This document shows, one piece after another, positions 11,916 to 23,539 of a stretch of DNA of 64,000 nt. The position numbers and the translations under genes are program-made. The notes beneath the pieces were generated by a model. The model was not told the origin of the DNA and did not search any database. It worked only from the letters and a program-made list of their open reading frames with translations. Position 1 is the stretch's first letter. Each line of letters starts with the position of its first letter. The stretch comes from Gnetum montanum. Taxonomy: Eukaryota; Streptophyta; Gnetopsida; Gnetales; Gnetaceae. The stretch covers positions 1,311,948 through 1,375,947 of the forward strand of contig MNCI01034769.1 in assembly GCA_015680685.1 (NCBI GenBank). The letters are read 5' to 3'.

Positions 11916-12361
11916 GCACTTAACTTACCTACAAGCAAAGCATGGTGATACCTTCTGCACCCACCATGACTAACTGTCCAACATAATTGTTTTGTAGCTC
12001 ATGGAGATGTGAAGGAAAGAGACCTAGTCATGAATCTCTACTACAGAGGTTACAGAATCTTGGTTGCTGTGATGTAAGATCTTTTTCAAAAGGGACTGGC
12101 CAATGCAAAACAGGCTTTGTTAACCAGATAGCTTGGAAACATTCATTCATGGTGATGATTTCAGATATTTTCTACCGAAAACAGCACATTTGCAGCACCT
12201 TCGTCTCAATCACCAAATACAAAATGAAAGTGGTGGGTGCCGATGCACAGTACCTTAAACCATTTAAGGCCAAATACATAATCTTGGGCCCGAGCTAGAC
12301 CACAAACATTTATTAAAAACCAATTGCTCATGCAGCCGCTACTATATCGCTGGTCATGCCT

Positions 12362-12722
12362 TCGCCACCATTACGAGAGTTTCACAAATTGCGCCTTCTA
12401 CACTTTCTGTTTCATTAGATATAGAAATGTGAAGACAAACACTGTACCCAAATCAATGCCCAGTCCTTTAACAATCTCCGTAACCACTTTTGAATTCACA
12501 CCAGCATTTTTCAGTTGTGCAATTAGCCGTGTTAGGGCAATAAGGCCCCCGAAACGCACGATACAAGAACATCTTGGCAATCCTGAATGGAGACAGAACT
12601 TCATTTCTTATCTTCGTCATGGCACTAAGAAATAAATTCGTGCTCTTAAAATTTAATTCAAGATTGCATTGATCTAGCAAGATATGACTTGAACATAAGT
12701 ATAATCCAGTACTAATATCCAA
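12362..12722 (-). pseudogene. Captured DUF3493 / LPA1-like gene fragment in A 3' LTR
   Basis: Second copy of the 2042-2361 segment. It contains KIRNEVLSPFRIAKMFLYRAF, a shortened glycine-rich helix (a small deletion removes the GALGG part), LIALTRLIAQLKNAGVNSK and VKGLGIDLGTVFVFTFLYL. Some positions look closer to the presumed ancestor than in the 5' copy (KGLGID in place of KGLDID, LTRLIAQL in place of LTWLIAQL). Two decayed copies in both LTRs imply that the capture preceded the last transposition. Confidence 0.6.
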
Positions 12723-12835
12723 GCAAAGGCAAATGGTCCTCTAAATTTCATATTGCAAATGATTTCTTCTCATTTCTGCACCAAGAAGTCATGAATTTGA
12801 CAAAATTTTCTATATGCAAATTTAGGAAAGAAGCA

Positions 12836-13210
12836 ACTTACCTTATCTGGATAGAAGGGGATGATCTTCAAATGAAGAAAAACACAGCAAACTGTTGAAG
12901 CTGCACAGCTGAGAGCGATAATTAAACCTAAGTGGCCACCATGATGAAAATGTTAAGGCGGTCATAGCAGCATGATGATGCCTGATGGGAAGAAATGCGA
13001 TAGAGGTGCCTGCAGCAGCAATATGCAGAAGTATTGCCATGGAGATGCAATGTGGCAACAATGGCAGGTAACGATGACAACGAACGCGTCGGTGCGACAA
13101 AGGTAGTAGCAACAGGGGACAACAAGACGCACAACCATGGCATTTCCACTGAAATCTCTACAGCCACAGAGCAACAGCAAAGATATAATGCATGATGACA
13201 AAGCATATCA
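12836..13210 (-). pseudogene. Exon-like captured sequence in A 3' LTR
   Basis: Partner of 2534-2905. It ends at AG|GTAAGT near 12838-12843. The reading frame near the donor is hydrophobic (GLIIALS and CCVFLHLKIIPF). The protein is not recognised. Confidence 0.4.
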
Positions 13211-13803
13211 GTGATGTGATCAATGTCAATACCGATGCAAAAATGTTGGGTGACGTTGCCACTTAATGTATTGACAAACTACTACAGAATGGCCACCACT
13301 ATTATTCTCTATGTAGTGTCTTTCTCAATCCTTAGACTAGTGATAAATACAGAGTGCAAAGTTCATACTAGTCTACCTATCAATCAGCTCACTTCTAGTT
13401 AGTTATTCATGGCTAGCATGTGAGGCTTCAGAAGAAATAGATCATGGCATAGGAGACCATTGCGATTGACCACATTGTTCAGGGATGTTGTTTATATGAC
13501 TCCGACGTGTGTCATCCATGAGCCAAAGGCCATGGTGATAGACATTGTCCCAGTGTTGCTGCTATTGCTAGTTTGCTGCATTGCCAAGCCAGCTTCATCT
13601 TCACCAACTTTGATGCAAGTAGCAGCAACTGCCTTACCTTCAAAGGAAATGGCACATCTCTTCTACTGTTTTTATTGTTTCCATGCTAATTTAGGGTATT
13701 AAGGATGCCAGACTTGGCAGTTGCATCAATTATTATGGTTTGGCATCATATCCAACCTATTATAATAAATACTTATTTTTAAACATTATTGCACATTGTG
13801 GAG

Positions 13804-13811
13804 TATAAATA
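13804..13811 (+). promoter_or_regulatory. TATA box of A 3' LTR
   Basis: TATAAATA in the same flanking context as 3502-3509. Confidence 0.6.
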
Positions 13812-14360
13812 AGACATCTCACATTTTATTGTGTGGAGCATAGAGAAAAGAAGACATTTCGGAGAAAACATAAGGAAAGAGGAGAAGGAATTGATACTAA
13901 CAAATTCTGCATCAAATTCAGATCAATTATTCTTGTGATTTATGTTGAAGATCTACTGTGCTTTGCAGCAATTCTTGGAATCCATTGTCTAACAATCAAA
14001 ATTCTTACATTGTGAAACCAACAAGGCAGAATTGAATTTTAAGCAAGTCTCCCTTGTGATCTTCAATTATTATTTGTAATTTTGATTTGAATTAATTATT
14101 AATTTTCATTCTTGAACTTAATGTTAGAAGTTAGGGTGAAATTTTATGATTATACTTATGAGTGATAGGCATAAGTGTGGAATTTAATTAAATTCAATTC
14201 TAATTATTTATTATTATGATGTTTTCTTTGACTTTTTATGAACCATTCCTCCATGGGATATGACTTGCGGGTCAATCACAGATGAGGTGACAATCTCTAC
14301 AACAAAATAAAGAAAAAAAATTTTAAAGGTATCCAGCACCAAATTTTGCATGGCTCATCA

Positions 14361-14643
14361 CCCTCTGTATCAAGCCATCACAACTATTCATCCTGATGTA
14401 GGATGAAGGTGAAGTTTGGCAAAAACTCATCTGGATGAGTATATACCACCTTGCACTTCTGTGGGACTGATGATTTGGTATCTTCATGCTTGCGAGAAGA
14501 AGAACACATGTTGCAAAACAAAATAAAATTATCAGTGTACTTTTACAATTCAATCTATAATGGGAATAATATGACCTTGAGATTTGTACAATGATATTAA
14601 TGATATTCACTTAGACCTAAATAGCGCATGTTCCACAAACAAA
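14361..14643 (-). pseudogene. Gag leader of element B, upstream part
   Basis: Continues the element interrupted at 1245. It aligns with the F region 55345-55630: shared blocks are CTATTCATCCTGATGTAGGATGAAG-like and a string ending near the primer-binding site. It contains an open stretch to 14610 without recognisable domains, so it is leader or N-terminal gag sequence. Its meaning comes from alignment with F, not from a protein match. Confidence 0.6.
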
Positions 14644-14644
14644 G

Positions 14645-14662
14645 TCCCAGGCAATGATGCCA
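14645..14662 (-). other. Primer-binding site of B (tRNA-Asp type)
   Basis: Minus-strand TGGCATCATTGCCTGGGA resembles the tRNA-Asp complement TGGCGCCGTTGCCGGGGA with four changes. It lies one base from the LTR, as in C, E and F. Confidence 0.7.
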
Positions 14663-14663
14663 A

Positions 14664-15563
14664 TGATGAGTAGCGAGGCACCCCTACACCCAACCATATG
14701 AATCACAAAGCATTCATGTGCAATCTAGTCAAATTTTGTGGACTTTATTGTTTCGGCGCACTAGCCCTAAGGTCAATCATTGTCTTCCCAATTACACTTG
14801 TGACGTTCGTTGGTATGGTTAAGTGTAACTGAGGCATCTAATTTTTATCATTTTGTATTTTATAGTTTGGTGCTCAAAATGTAAATAAAAGAAATTTGAT
14901 TAACTAAACTAAATTAACTAATTAACTAGCATTTAATTAATCCTAATGTAAGCATCTGATCCCACTTTTTGTACACATCTTCAACCCACGTATCCACTAC
15001 TGGGTGACCAAGCACTATGCAATTGGGTGTACCAAGCAATAACGCCACTGGGATTACCAAGCAAATACGTGCTACACTTAAAGGAATTGTACTTATGTGT
15101 GTAATCTATTTTGCTTAATTGCTTTATTAATGCAATAACTAGAGAATATTTAATAACTAATGGAAAACATTTAATAAATAATTAAAAAAATTGAATGCAT
15201 AATTGAAATAGCTAATCTATCCAAAGTACTACAAGGTTTATCAGAAAGCTCATCTTCATTGATGCACACACTATTGTGCTCAACTACAAAAATGCTCGAA
15301 TAAAGATCCGTACACTCAATGACTCATACTACAGGAACTCGAGGAAAAATTCTAACTTCCAAATGGAAAAACTGCAAGAGCTCCACTGCAACTACAATAT
15401 CTAATTGCCACAAATGTGACTGCACATGCATATTTATAGCCAAATATCAACACTATATCAATGAGGCCTCATCGACACATAGTAAGATGCATCAACTAGG
15501 CCTCATCAACAAGGCTGCATCGATGAGGCCTCATCGACACAACCAACTGAACACAACTCATCA
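14664..15563 (-). repeat. Element B 5' LTR
   Basis: About 900 bp, TGATGAG at the low end and CTCATCA at the high end. It shares the start of the family consensus (TGATGAGNNGNGAGGNACCCCTA, Ns variable) with the LTRs of C, E, F and G. A minus-strand CTATAAATA lies at 15431-15439, 124 nt from its 5' end. The short U3 above it carries two copies of TGAGGCCTCATCGACAC and a 16-bp perfect palindrome (15521-15536). Its insertion cut the pararetrovirus fragment to the right. Confidence 0.85.
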
Positions 15564-16060
15564 TAATCCAATTCGATTTTCCTATTTTTTGAAGTTTTTG
15601 CATTGCATATTGTTCTATCCTAGGGCAATTCTAACAACTCAAAATAATATTAGTAGTTGTTATTGTATACGATTTTAATAAATGCAAATTATCAATCCCA
15701 AGTAAAAGGTCATAAGATGGTATATCAAATTGATATACTGTTATAAAAATTATCTTACCTTGAGTTGACAAAATAGGAAGTTGGACTTGTTGATATATTG
15801 GCCTTTTTTGAGTGTTGAATAAGACATGTTTTGTCCCTTGGTTGCCAAAAGTATTGAGGTATAACTTCTTCTCTTGCCAATGATATTTCTGCACTACTAT
15901 TGATCAAAGCATTTGTAGGGTAAGGTTGAAAAGAAGGTAATTTTATATAGGATGTACATATAGGGACTATAGTTCTAACCCATTGATTTTTATTTACCAA
16001 TTGAACCAACATTTCTGCCTTTGTTTCTTCTTCATATTGCTATCATTGCTTACTATTTTC
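15564..16060 (-). pseudogene. Endogenous pararetrovirus: aspartic protease fragment
   Basis: Caulimoviridae-like retropepsin in two frames (16012-15755 and 15894-15640). The expected active-site triplet D-T/S-G is replaced by N-S-S in the context ALINSSAEISLA, so the catalytic Asp is lost. A later YDLLLGIDNL resembles the C-terminal part of the fold. Such proteases normally precede reverse transcriptase; here element B's LTR cuts the fragment just after the protease, so any RT would lie beyond the left edge of the window. The assignment rests on the linked capsid-type zinc finger. It is an old, non-functional copy. Confidence 0.6.
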
Positions 16061-16559
16061 TTCTATATACAATTGTTTCAACTCATGTGTTGCCCATTGG
16101 ATGAATGTCTATAGTTTTTTCATCCAATGTGTTCTCCAAAATGATGCTTCTAGGTTTGTGTGCCTAGCTAATGCCTAGGATTTAGAAGAGCTAGAAGGAA
16201 CATATCTTTCTATTTTAAAACCTGATTTGGAATTAGAAGCTAATATCAATTTTTCTAATTCTTCTAATCTTCATCAGTAGATGGTGGTGGTTGAGCATAT
16301 TGTAGGAAGACATCTTGTTCTTGTAAATAACATTTTTGTAATTTTAATTCTTCCTTTTTCTCCTATAATAATTGTTGGATAGATAAATACTTATGAATGT
16401 TGTCAATTGGTATCTTTTTCAGTTTTTTCTATAATAATACTATTTATCCTTTTAATTCTATATATAGTGGATCATTTTCCGAATCTACATATTATTTAAC
16501 TTTATATTTTTGTTTGGCCTTTGAGACTTTTCATGTTGACATTGAAGGACAAGCTGATG

Positions 16560-17600
16560 GATGACAGTTCATGTAATTGTGATAAACAATATCTAAATCG
16601 TCTGAATCCACATACTCCCCTCCTTCCTATGGGAAAAAGCAGGATCACCATCATTGGGACAGTAATCAAGATCAAAGGGGATATCTTCGTTAGAATTATA
16701 ATCAGAGGACTTGATAAGAATGTTACCTTGGGTGAAAGGGATATCTTCGTCAGAGATAAGCTTGGAATATTGTTCCCATAGATTATGATTAATGATAAAA
16801 TTTACCTTAGAAGGATATTGATCCTTCTTAGGACATTGATTTGCAAAGTGATACCTTTTGCAAAGAAAACACTTAATATTCTGTCCTTGAGCTTTGAACT
16901 TACAATGTTTAAACATTCCTCTAAATCTCTTGGTTGGTTGTTCAAGAGGATATTTATGCCTCCATTGACATTGTGGCCATCTTATCTTATGTCTACGAGG
17001 CCTTGATTTTTGACAACAAGAAGATGATTTTTGATATTTTTCCTAAGGACAAATTTCTAAGCATAAAGACTCACTTAATTTTTTACTTAGTTTCCTAACT
17101 TGGTTATGCGCCTGCTAATCATAACAAATTTTTCTATTAATATCAGTGATAAATTGTCTAATGGCTTCAAAGCTCATTTTTACAAGGTTGAGATTTTGTC
17201 CTTTTAGTTCTAACAAATATTTTTTTGTAGAATGGTTAAGGGAGACAGCCTAGGAGATGTTCTTTAGCTCCTAATTCATGTCAATTTTCCATAGTAATAT
17301 AATCATTCCATATCATTAAGAAACTTATGTAAATCTTGGATATGATATAATCTAGCTTTATAAAATTTATCTCAATATACATGATCTTGATTTCCATTAT
17401 CTCTGATAAATTCTTTTATAATAGTATTAAGAAATAATACTACCGGAACATTGATCAATTTGCACTTAATATTGTTTGGAATATGATTCCACCATCTACA
17501 AAGTATACCTCTAAAGTTGTGGATGGCATTCCATATGGCCACTCTTTTCCTAGACCACACTTTCTCACACTCGCTCTCAATATTCTCTATTTATGAACAA
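16560..17600 (-). pseudogene. Endogenous pararetrovirus: capsid/nucleocapsid fragment
   Basis: Minus-strand coat-protein region of a Caulimoviridae-like virus. From 17560 down there is a helical segment (ILCRWWNHIPNNIKCKL), then KLSKKLSESLCLEICP-like sequence, then an Arg/Lys-rich stretch and a CCHC zinc knuckle, CFLCKRYHFANQCPKK (16863-16816; one residue shorter than the usual C-x2-C-x4-H-x4-C). An acidic Ser/Asp-rich tail follows. Stops and frameshifts separate the parts. A basic tract followed by CCHC is the classic pattern of this family's coat protein. No movement protein was seen upstream. Confidence 0.7.
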
Positions 17601-18163
17601 ATCACAACAATTGACAAAAGCATACTATTTATTGCAAACAAGTGAAGATCATTACAATAAAGCCTTAGGGATGCTTAAAGCAGGAATGCTTAGAAGGAGC
17701 TATGCGCTTCACTTTTGGTCTCTCTACTTTGATGCCTTTAAGGGTGCTATAAGATGTTATTTATAGGAGAAGCAGGCCTTTTTAACACTTCTTTAGTGCA
17801 ATATGACTCATCTAGCACTGCTACAAGATAAGAGTGCCTATATTCACTACAGTACACACCACTATCTATAGTGCACTCGATTATCTATAGTGGTCATCAC
17901 ATTATTATGACAAGATACATCAAGATGGAGGATAGCCTTAAGGCATGTCATTAGGGTTTGTTGTAGCATCTTGATCACTAGAGGAAGATGTGTTAAACAA
18001 AGAAAAGATGTTGTCAACTTCAGTGCCAGCTAAATACAACATCTTTTCATATCCACCATAAAAAAGGTGTAGCATACACACTATCTTTTACCATATCTAG
18101 GAGAATATATGTGATAATCATTAGACTATAGAATAGATTAGGATTATGGAGGGAAAGAGTAAA
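17601..18163 (-). promoter_or_regulatory. Possible pararetroviral promoter/leader
   Basis: 560 bases without an ORF. On the minus strand, CTATAAATAAC (about 17756-17766) is followed about 130 nt later by CAATAAATAG (about 17623-17632), then by the capsid region. A TATA box followed at short range by a polyadenylation signal is the arrangement of pararetrovirus terminal-redundancy promoters. 8-bp inverted repeats (ACCACTAT/ATAGTGGT) lie around 17870-17905. The origin is not proven; it could also be an LTR remnant. Confidence 0.35.
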
Positions 18164-18168
18164 GTTTA
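18164..18168. repeat. Target-site duplication of E, left
   Basis: GTTTA, matching ATTTA at 40293-40297 with one change. Confidence 0.55.
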
Positions 18169-18976
18169 TGATGAGCAGTGAGGTACCCCTATGCGCAACC
18201 ATATGAATACCAACATGTACACGTGATCTGGTCAAACTTCACAAATGGACTAGTTGTGGCACCTAGATAGTCATACGTTGATCGCAGTTCTCTATCTTCC
18301 CACCTGGACTAATATTTGTTCTTTCACGTATGGTTTCATCTAGAGTGAGGTGTATGATGTGATTTCTAATACTATGTTACTCCTAAAGACAATCAGGAAA
18401 TAGCTTGAGTAAACTAATAAGCAATAAGAAGCAAAATCTAAGCTAGTTTGAGTGTGATGAGCATCCATCCTTAATCATTCATACGCATCTTGGACTTCAT
18501 GTACTACTTTTGGGATTACCACATAGTTACACTTAAACATTTGTGATTAAGACATACTCATTCTACGTTAACAACAAAAATATTAAATTACGATAAAAGA
18601 AATATTAACTAAGAAAACAATAATAAATAATTAACAAATTAAATAATTAAAAACTAAGTGAATACTGCAATGATGGAATAATCTCGATCTTTATTGCCAA
18701 TTGTGTGTGTGTCCAAGTACATCACACTCGAACAAAGGTTCAGTATAATTACAAGCATCACACTGCAGGCATGCACTTTGGAAAAAGAACTAAAAACTAA
18801 CTAAAAACTGACAAAGAGACTCAACCCTAAAGACTTACTGAAAGACTCCCATCCCATGAGCCTAAGTGCTATATTTATAGACTAACACAGGAATCACGAT
18901 ATCATGTATATGATATCATACCCAGGTTGCGATATCGCGTACCCAATATTGGGGCCTAGAAAACCATGATTCATCA
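18169..18976 (-). repeat. Element E 3' LTR
   Basis: 808 bp, TGATGAGCAG at the low end and TTCATCA at the high end. Partner of 39511-40292. Minus-strand CTATAAATA at 18872-18880 lies 96 nt inside the LTR 5' end. The short U3 is dominated by GATATC-containing repeats (about 18898-18950). Confidence 0.85.
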
Positions 18977-18990
18977 TACCCCCACAACTG
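18977..18990 (-). other. Polypurine tract of E
   Basis: On the minus strand TTGTGGGGGTA abuts the 3' LTR. The same block followed by a conserved CTCGAGGATGAGTTTT-like sequence occurs next to the 3' LTRs of C, F and G. It primes plus-strand DNA synthesis. Confidence 0.75.
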
Positions 18991-19189
18991 AATAAAAACT
19001 CATCCTCGAGTCAAACAAAATGATAAATAAGTTAATTTGATTACACAGTGGATAAGTATGGGATTATGGACTAACTATGAATTATTTCATGCCATAGTGT
19101 AGGACTAGACAAAACAAAATTGGGACACCAACATAAAATACAAAATACAAAATTGTTTAGAACTCATGTGGTTCTTAGTAGCGGTGGCT

Positions 19190-21949
19190 CCTCCATGGGC
19201 TTCTTCCCCTTGTCTTGTGCTCTAGGCTTTGGAAATGGATATATCTAAAGGAGCTCCTAAAGCTTTTCTTCCTCTGTTTGGGGATCATGTATCGTCCATG
19301 TTGATGTTCCAATATTTGATGAAGTTGGCACCTCCCATGGACACGGTAGTTGCAGAAACATATGATTACGTAAATAGCCAGCATTCCTCCTCATACGCTC
19401 TAGCTTTATCTCTACATTCGTAATAGTCCATAAGCCATCAAGACAAGTTTGCTGCAACAATATTTTGACCTTGGTAACTAGCTTTTACCACCTCTAGTTT
19501 AGAATTTTCTACCTCAAATTTTTGCAATGTCTTTTTCTGTTTAGCAAACTTTGTTTCATATTTGGCATCGGTGGTAGCTACCTATTTTTTTAGCTTGGTC
19601 CTTAGGCATCCTGTTGTTAACATGGCCAAGTTCGCATACCATAGGTTTGCCAACTCCATGTATTTTTTGAGATCCTGGATCTACAAGTCTTGACTCTTTA
19701 ATTCTGCTTGATGGGCAAAGATGTAAGTGTTCAATATGGCCCGCCAATCAGTGTTTTGAGAACTAAAAGAGTTTATGTGGGTCTTAGCCATATGGATCTC
19801 TTTTTCGATGATCTCCTTATACATCCCCACTTGATCCTGGAAATGCTCCTTCAATTTTTTATGTCACTTAGCTTCATTTTTCCACGTGCTTATTTCAATG
19901 ATCATCTTTTGATGGATGGTGCATACCTCTTCCATTGAGAGGGTCCTATTGTCTCTGGCTAAGCAACTTATGTATTGATTGACTCTTATTAGTTGTTCTC
20001 GCATTTGCTGAAAACTTTTCTTGAGAACATTCTTTTTTTTTTCAACTGTTGTCAACTGAAGATTTTCAATAGCAAGGAGTTTATTTTCTTCCTATAAGGC
20101 TTTGAGTGCTTTTGCATGTGCATATGTTTAAGCCTCGAAACATCCCAATCAGCCTTCTCCTTTTCTATTGCTACCCTTTTATTCTCCTCTAATAATTTAT
20201 TTAGTTGCTCTATCCTAAATGATTCTAGTTGATTGACTAGAATAAGTTGGAATGGATCCCATTGTTCAGCTTGTAGGGTTACAAACTTCTCTTGGAGTCT
20301 CCTCAACTCATCTTCTACATGTTCAGCCCTAACCTCAACCATAACCACCTTTCCCTTTGTGGAAATGAGATTTGATTGTGCCATTGTGACATCTTGGAGG
20401 ATGTCAAACAAGGACATCATTACTTATCTTGTTTGCAACAAACAATCTAGAGCACCCTCATGTTCTACAAGAGTCATTGATGTACTAGCTAGAACTTGAG
20501 CATCACGTGCTCCTGTGAGATCTACCAGTGGCACAACAAGGATTTTAAATAACTCTTTGATGTGGTATATAACCACTTATATTGCTCTTGCTACAACTTG
20601 GTGTTGCATGAACACCATTGTGGCACCTTCACCAGTTTTCAATTATACTTGAAATGATGTAGCATTCCGAAAAATTTGTTGTAACCAATGCTACTCCCCT
20701 TTTCTTGCTTGTATTGAGACCTCACCCTATGCATGATCGTTTAAGATGACAAGCTATACGACATCATCAATCACCTTGAAGAGATTAGCCTCATCCCAAC
20801 TTCCCCAACTAACCATTTCTAAGATGGCCCTGAGATGGCTCATCAACAGTTGGTAATCTTATGATGGTAGTGGCAGTGGTAGTTGCTGATCCTGCTAGCT
20901 TATGGGCTGCATGCTAGGCCCTACTTCTTATTGTTGACTAAGCCTTGTATCTGAAAGTTAGCTAGGCCCTACTATTTGAGGTGTAGTGGGCCCAACCATC
21001 TGCTCTTGTTCAAGCTCTAATGTTTCACCAACATCTTTTCTTGGTGCTGGTGGCTTAAGTAATTCAGCATATGAAGCATTTTGAGCTTTCTTGGGAACAT
21101 CATTAGTGTACCCGAGAATTCCAACACATCAGCACAACTTCCTAATTAGACATGGAAAGGGTAATTCAAACTTTCCCGTCTTATGTTCTTTGAACCGCCC
21201 TTAATATTTCTATTAGATACAAATGGGGCAAATTGGCATCAACCTTGCCCATCAAGATTGCACTCCCTCTGGCCACATAGGTAGAGATCTTGTTTAGCCC
21301 CTTCATTGGGAAGATGTAATAGGTGTAAATTTTAAAATAAATTCTCTCTTCAAGGGTCAATTCTCCATATTTTTTCTTTTCTTTTTCGTATACCCTCTTT
21401 AGCCATAATTTTCTTGCATCAGCATCAAAGCAGGTGGATAGATGAGCAACTTTGGGCCTGGTATTTAGAAGATTCATAACTTTCGTAATGGCCCTCGTAG
21501 AGAAATCAACTAAAATTTCAATAATGTCAGTGGTGGTTCCTTCCTCTTTATTATGCCAAAATTGATCATTTTCTCCCAAATACCATTCTTCACTTTCCAA
21601 GAGGATAGGCCATAGTGGAGATACCTTGAGTTGATCTTTGACTAGCTCAGGGGTGAATTTGGTAAAAGGTCCAAAATTAAGTTCCATGATCACTGCAGCG
21701 AATGTGGACCTTTCTTGGAAAGCCTGAACGCATTTTGGGGACAACATGAGATGTTGTCCTTATTCAGGTGCCCTACCTTCTCCACCTTCTACTTGACAAA
21801 ATTGTGCAGTAATAAGGGTTTCTTGATGGATGCTAAATGATTGTGCCTCTTGTTCTACATGTTCTGTAGGATGTCTTTGGCCTCTACCTCTCCTTAGGCA
21901 TTTGGCTACACCTTGAGAGGGTCCTCCCTGTTGTCTTCATTTAGAGGCC
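19190..21949 (-). pseudogene. Element E second ORF: plant-transposon-protein-like domain plus coiled coil
   Basis: A decayed minus-strand ORF of about 900 codons between the gag/non-coding block and the 3' LTR, where Athila elements carry an env-like ORF. It starts at 21949 with a basic N-terminus; the C-element copy reads MAPKRRQQGGPSQG, while here codon 5 is a stop. An open stretch 21747-21181 follows, with KWW/LWLKRVYEK-like and FPMKGLNKISTYVA segments. After a frameshift, LPFPCLIRKLC (21165-21133) matches the LPFPSLI-x-x-LC motif I associate with the Pfam putative plant transposon protein domain. A proline-rich linker and a long Glu/Lys/Gln-rich coiled coil (20420-19500) complete it. The function is unknown; the domain call needs a profile search. 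Confidence 0.6.
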
Positions 21950-22525
21950 ATATGTAATCAAACTAGGATCAATTATTAGTAAGGTCATTTAACAAAGTTT
22001 AATTATCTTTTACCTTACTCATTAACTTTAATAAATTTTGAATTCTTGCTTAGTGTGATTTCAGAGTTAGAAATTTTGCAAGGAAATTCCCCTAAAAGTT
22101 TTAATGTTGGGCCCAATTTGCTCAGGTGATTCCAACAATAATTTACATGATTTGAGTGAAGGAAGAAAATTAGTTTGGCATGAGTTCTTAACATTTCTTA
22201 ATATTACTTACCCCTATGATATCCTTTGGGCGATAGAAAATTTTGAAAAAGTTATGCACGAATTCTATCATACCCCTCCCCCACGACTAAGTTAAACACT
22301 CCAAGTTTAAGTAGGTTCAATTGGAAGGGAAATCATAGTGTTAACGAGAGAGATATTGATAGTTAAATGTTAGACTCACAAAGCATGAAAAATCATAGAA
22401 GAAAATTGCAACAACTCCCATCACATCAAAAGTTGAAAATAACTTCTACACACGTAGGGGGAACCCATATATATAGGTTTTGTGGATGTGATATTGCGTA
22501 TGCAATAGCATGAACCTGATACCTT
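21950..22525 (-). other. Element E non-coding segment, left of C insertion
   Basis: No ORF supported (a 63-codon open frame at 22104-22295 on the plus strand has no recognisable content). It contains an internal copy of the purine tract (22271-22290). About 400 bases here, with 28311-28510, are absent from element C at the equivalent place. Confidence 0.55.
22271..22292 (-). other. Internal polypurine-like tract in E
   Basis: The minus strand reads TTAGTCGTGGGGGAGGGGTA, almost identical to the terminal purine tract but about 3.3 kb away from the 3' LTR. Confidence 0.5.
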
Positions 22526-22530
22526 GTACC
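22526..22530. repeat. Target-site duplication of C, left
   Basis: GTACC, identical to 28306-28310. Confidence 0.9.
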
Positions 22531-23420
22531 TGATGAGTGGCTAGGTATCCCTATGCCCAACCATACGAATATGAGCATTCATGCACAATCTGGTCGAACT
22601 CTGCTGATAGGCTAGTTGTGGTATCTAGATCGTTACATGTTGATTGCAGTTCGTTATCTTCCCACTTGGACTAGTATTTGCTTTTTCATGTATGGTTTAG
22701 TCCAGAGTGAGGCATATGATGTGATCCTAAACTAATGCTACTCCTAGAGACAATGGGAAATAATCTTGATTAAACTAATGAGTAATAGGAAATGAAGTCT
22801 AGGCTAACCTAAGTGTGATGAACATCCGTTCCTTAATCATCCATACACATCTTGGACCTCGTGCATGACTACTCCTGGGATTACCAAGCGTAGATCCTAG
22901 GTACGCTACTGGGTTACCAAGTAGTCACACGTAAATGCTCATGATTAAGTCATACTCACTCCACATTTAAAAATAGGAATAGTAAATGATGATAAATAAA
23001 TATTAACTAAGAAAGCAATAAATAACTATAAAAATTAACAATTAAACTAGACATTTAAAACTAAGTGAATGCTGCAATGATAAAGTAATCTCAATCTTTA
23101 TTTCTGGTCATGTGCACGTCCAAGTACATCATACTCGAATAAAGGTGTCGTACAATTACAACCATCACACTGCAGGCATGCACTTGGGAAAATAATCTAA
23201 ATCCTATGGAAACAAAATGTAAGGGCTTCGCTACAACTACTCCAAGCCTCCTAAATGAGGTGGAAGGCCCTCTTATTTATAGGCCGGGATAGGTGGCAGC
23301 ATAAACTAGGCCACGTCGATGCAGGAAGGCTACATCAACGGGGCCGCATCGATGTGGCTGTGTATACGGGGTCCTGTATACATGGCCTAGTCGATGCATC
23401 AACTATATAGTGCTTCAGCA
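22531..23420 (-). repeat. Element C 3' LTR
   Basis: 890 bp, TGATGAGTGG at the low end, CTTCAGCA at the high end (CTTCATCA in the partner). Minus-strand CTATAAATA at 23274-23282. The U3 carries ATCGATG/GTATAC-type palindromic repeats and is about 30 bases longer than in the 5' copy. Confidence 0.9.
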
Positions 23421-23434
23421 TACCCCCACGACTA
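23421..23434 (-). other. Polypurine tract of C
   Basis: Minus-strand TTAGTCGTGGGGGTA directly abuts the 3' LTR. Confidence 0.8.
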
Positions 23435-23539
23435 AGTAAAAACTCATCCTCGAGTCAAAGAAAGTGAGGAACAAGCTCAATTGAATACAGAATGGATAGG
23501 TATGGGATTATTAATTGACTAGAAATTTATTCATGCTAC

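Larger units (their letters stand above)
1246..14360 (+). mobile_element. Element A: Ty3/gypsy (Athila-like) LTR retrotransposon, about 13.1 kb
   Basis: A complete but decayed plus-strand element: 5' LTR 1246-4059, primer-binding site 4063-4080, gag, protease, RT, RNase H, integrase, a 1.7 kb non-coding tail, and 3' LTR 11666-14360. The two LTRs align along their length apart from an AT-repeat block. It lies inside the minus-strand gag of element B: the sequence left of 1246 and right of 14360 aligns as one piece with F's gag around 55330-55350. I could not read a convincing 5-bp target duplication, so each end is uncertain by a few bases. A tRNA-Asp-type PBS, the DLGA protease motif and FMDDFSVYG in RT point to the Athila/Tat side of Ty3/gypsy. 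Confidence 0.85.
11666..14360 (+). repeat. Element A 3' LTR
   Basis: Starts TGTTGAACCCCAAAATTGGG and ends near TGGCTCATCA. It aligns with 1246-4059. It carries the same antisense host-gene-like segments, the same TATA box (13804-13811) and the same AATAAA region near 14305. It lacks the long AT microsatellite of the 5' copy, where an N stands. Confidence 0.85.

Noticed and set aside
15319-15678. 119-codon plus-strand ORF across the B LTR boundary
   Set aside because: It crosses an insertion junction and is antisense to B; shadow ORF.
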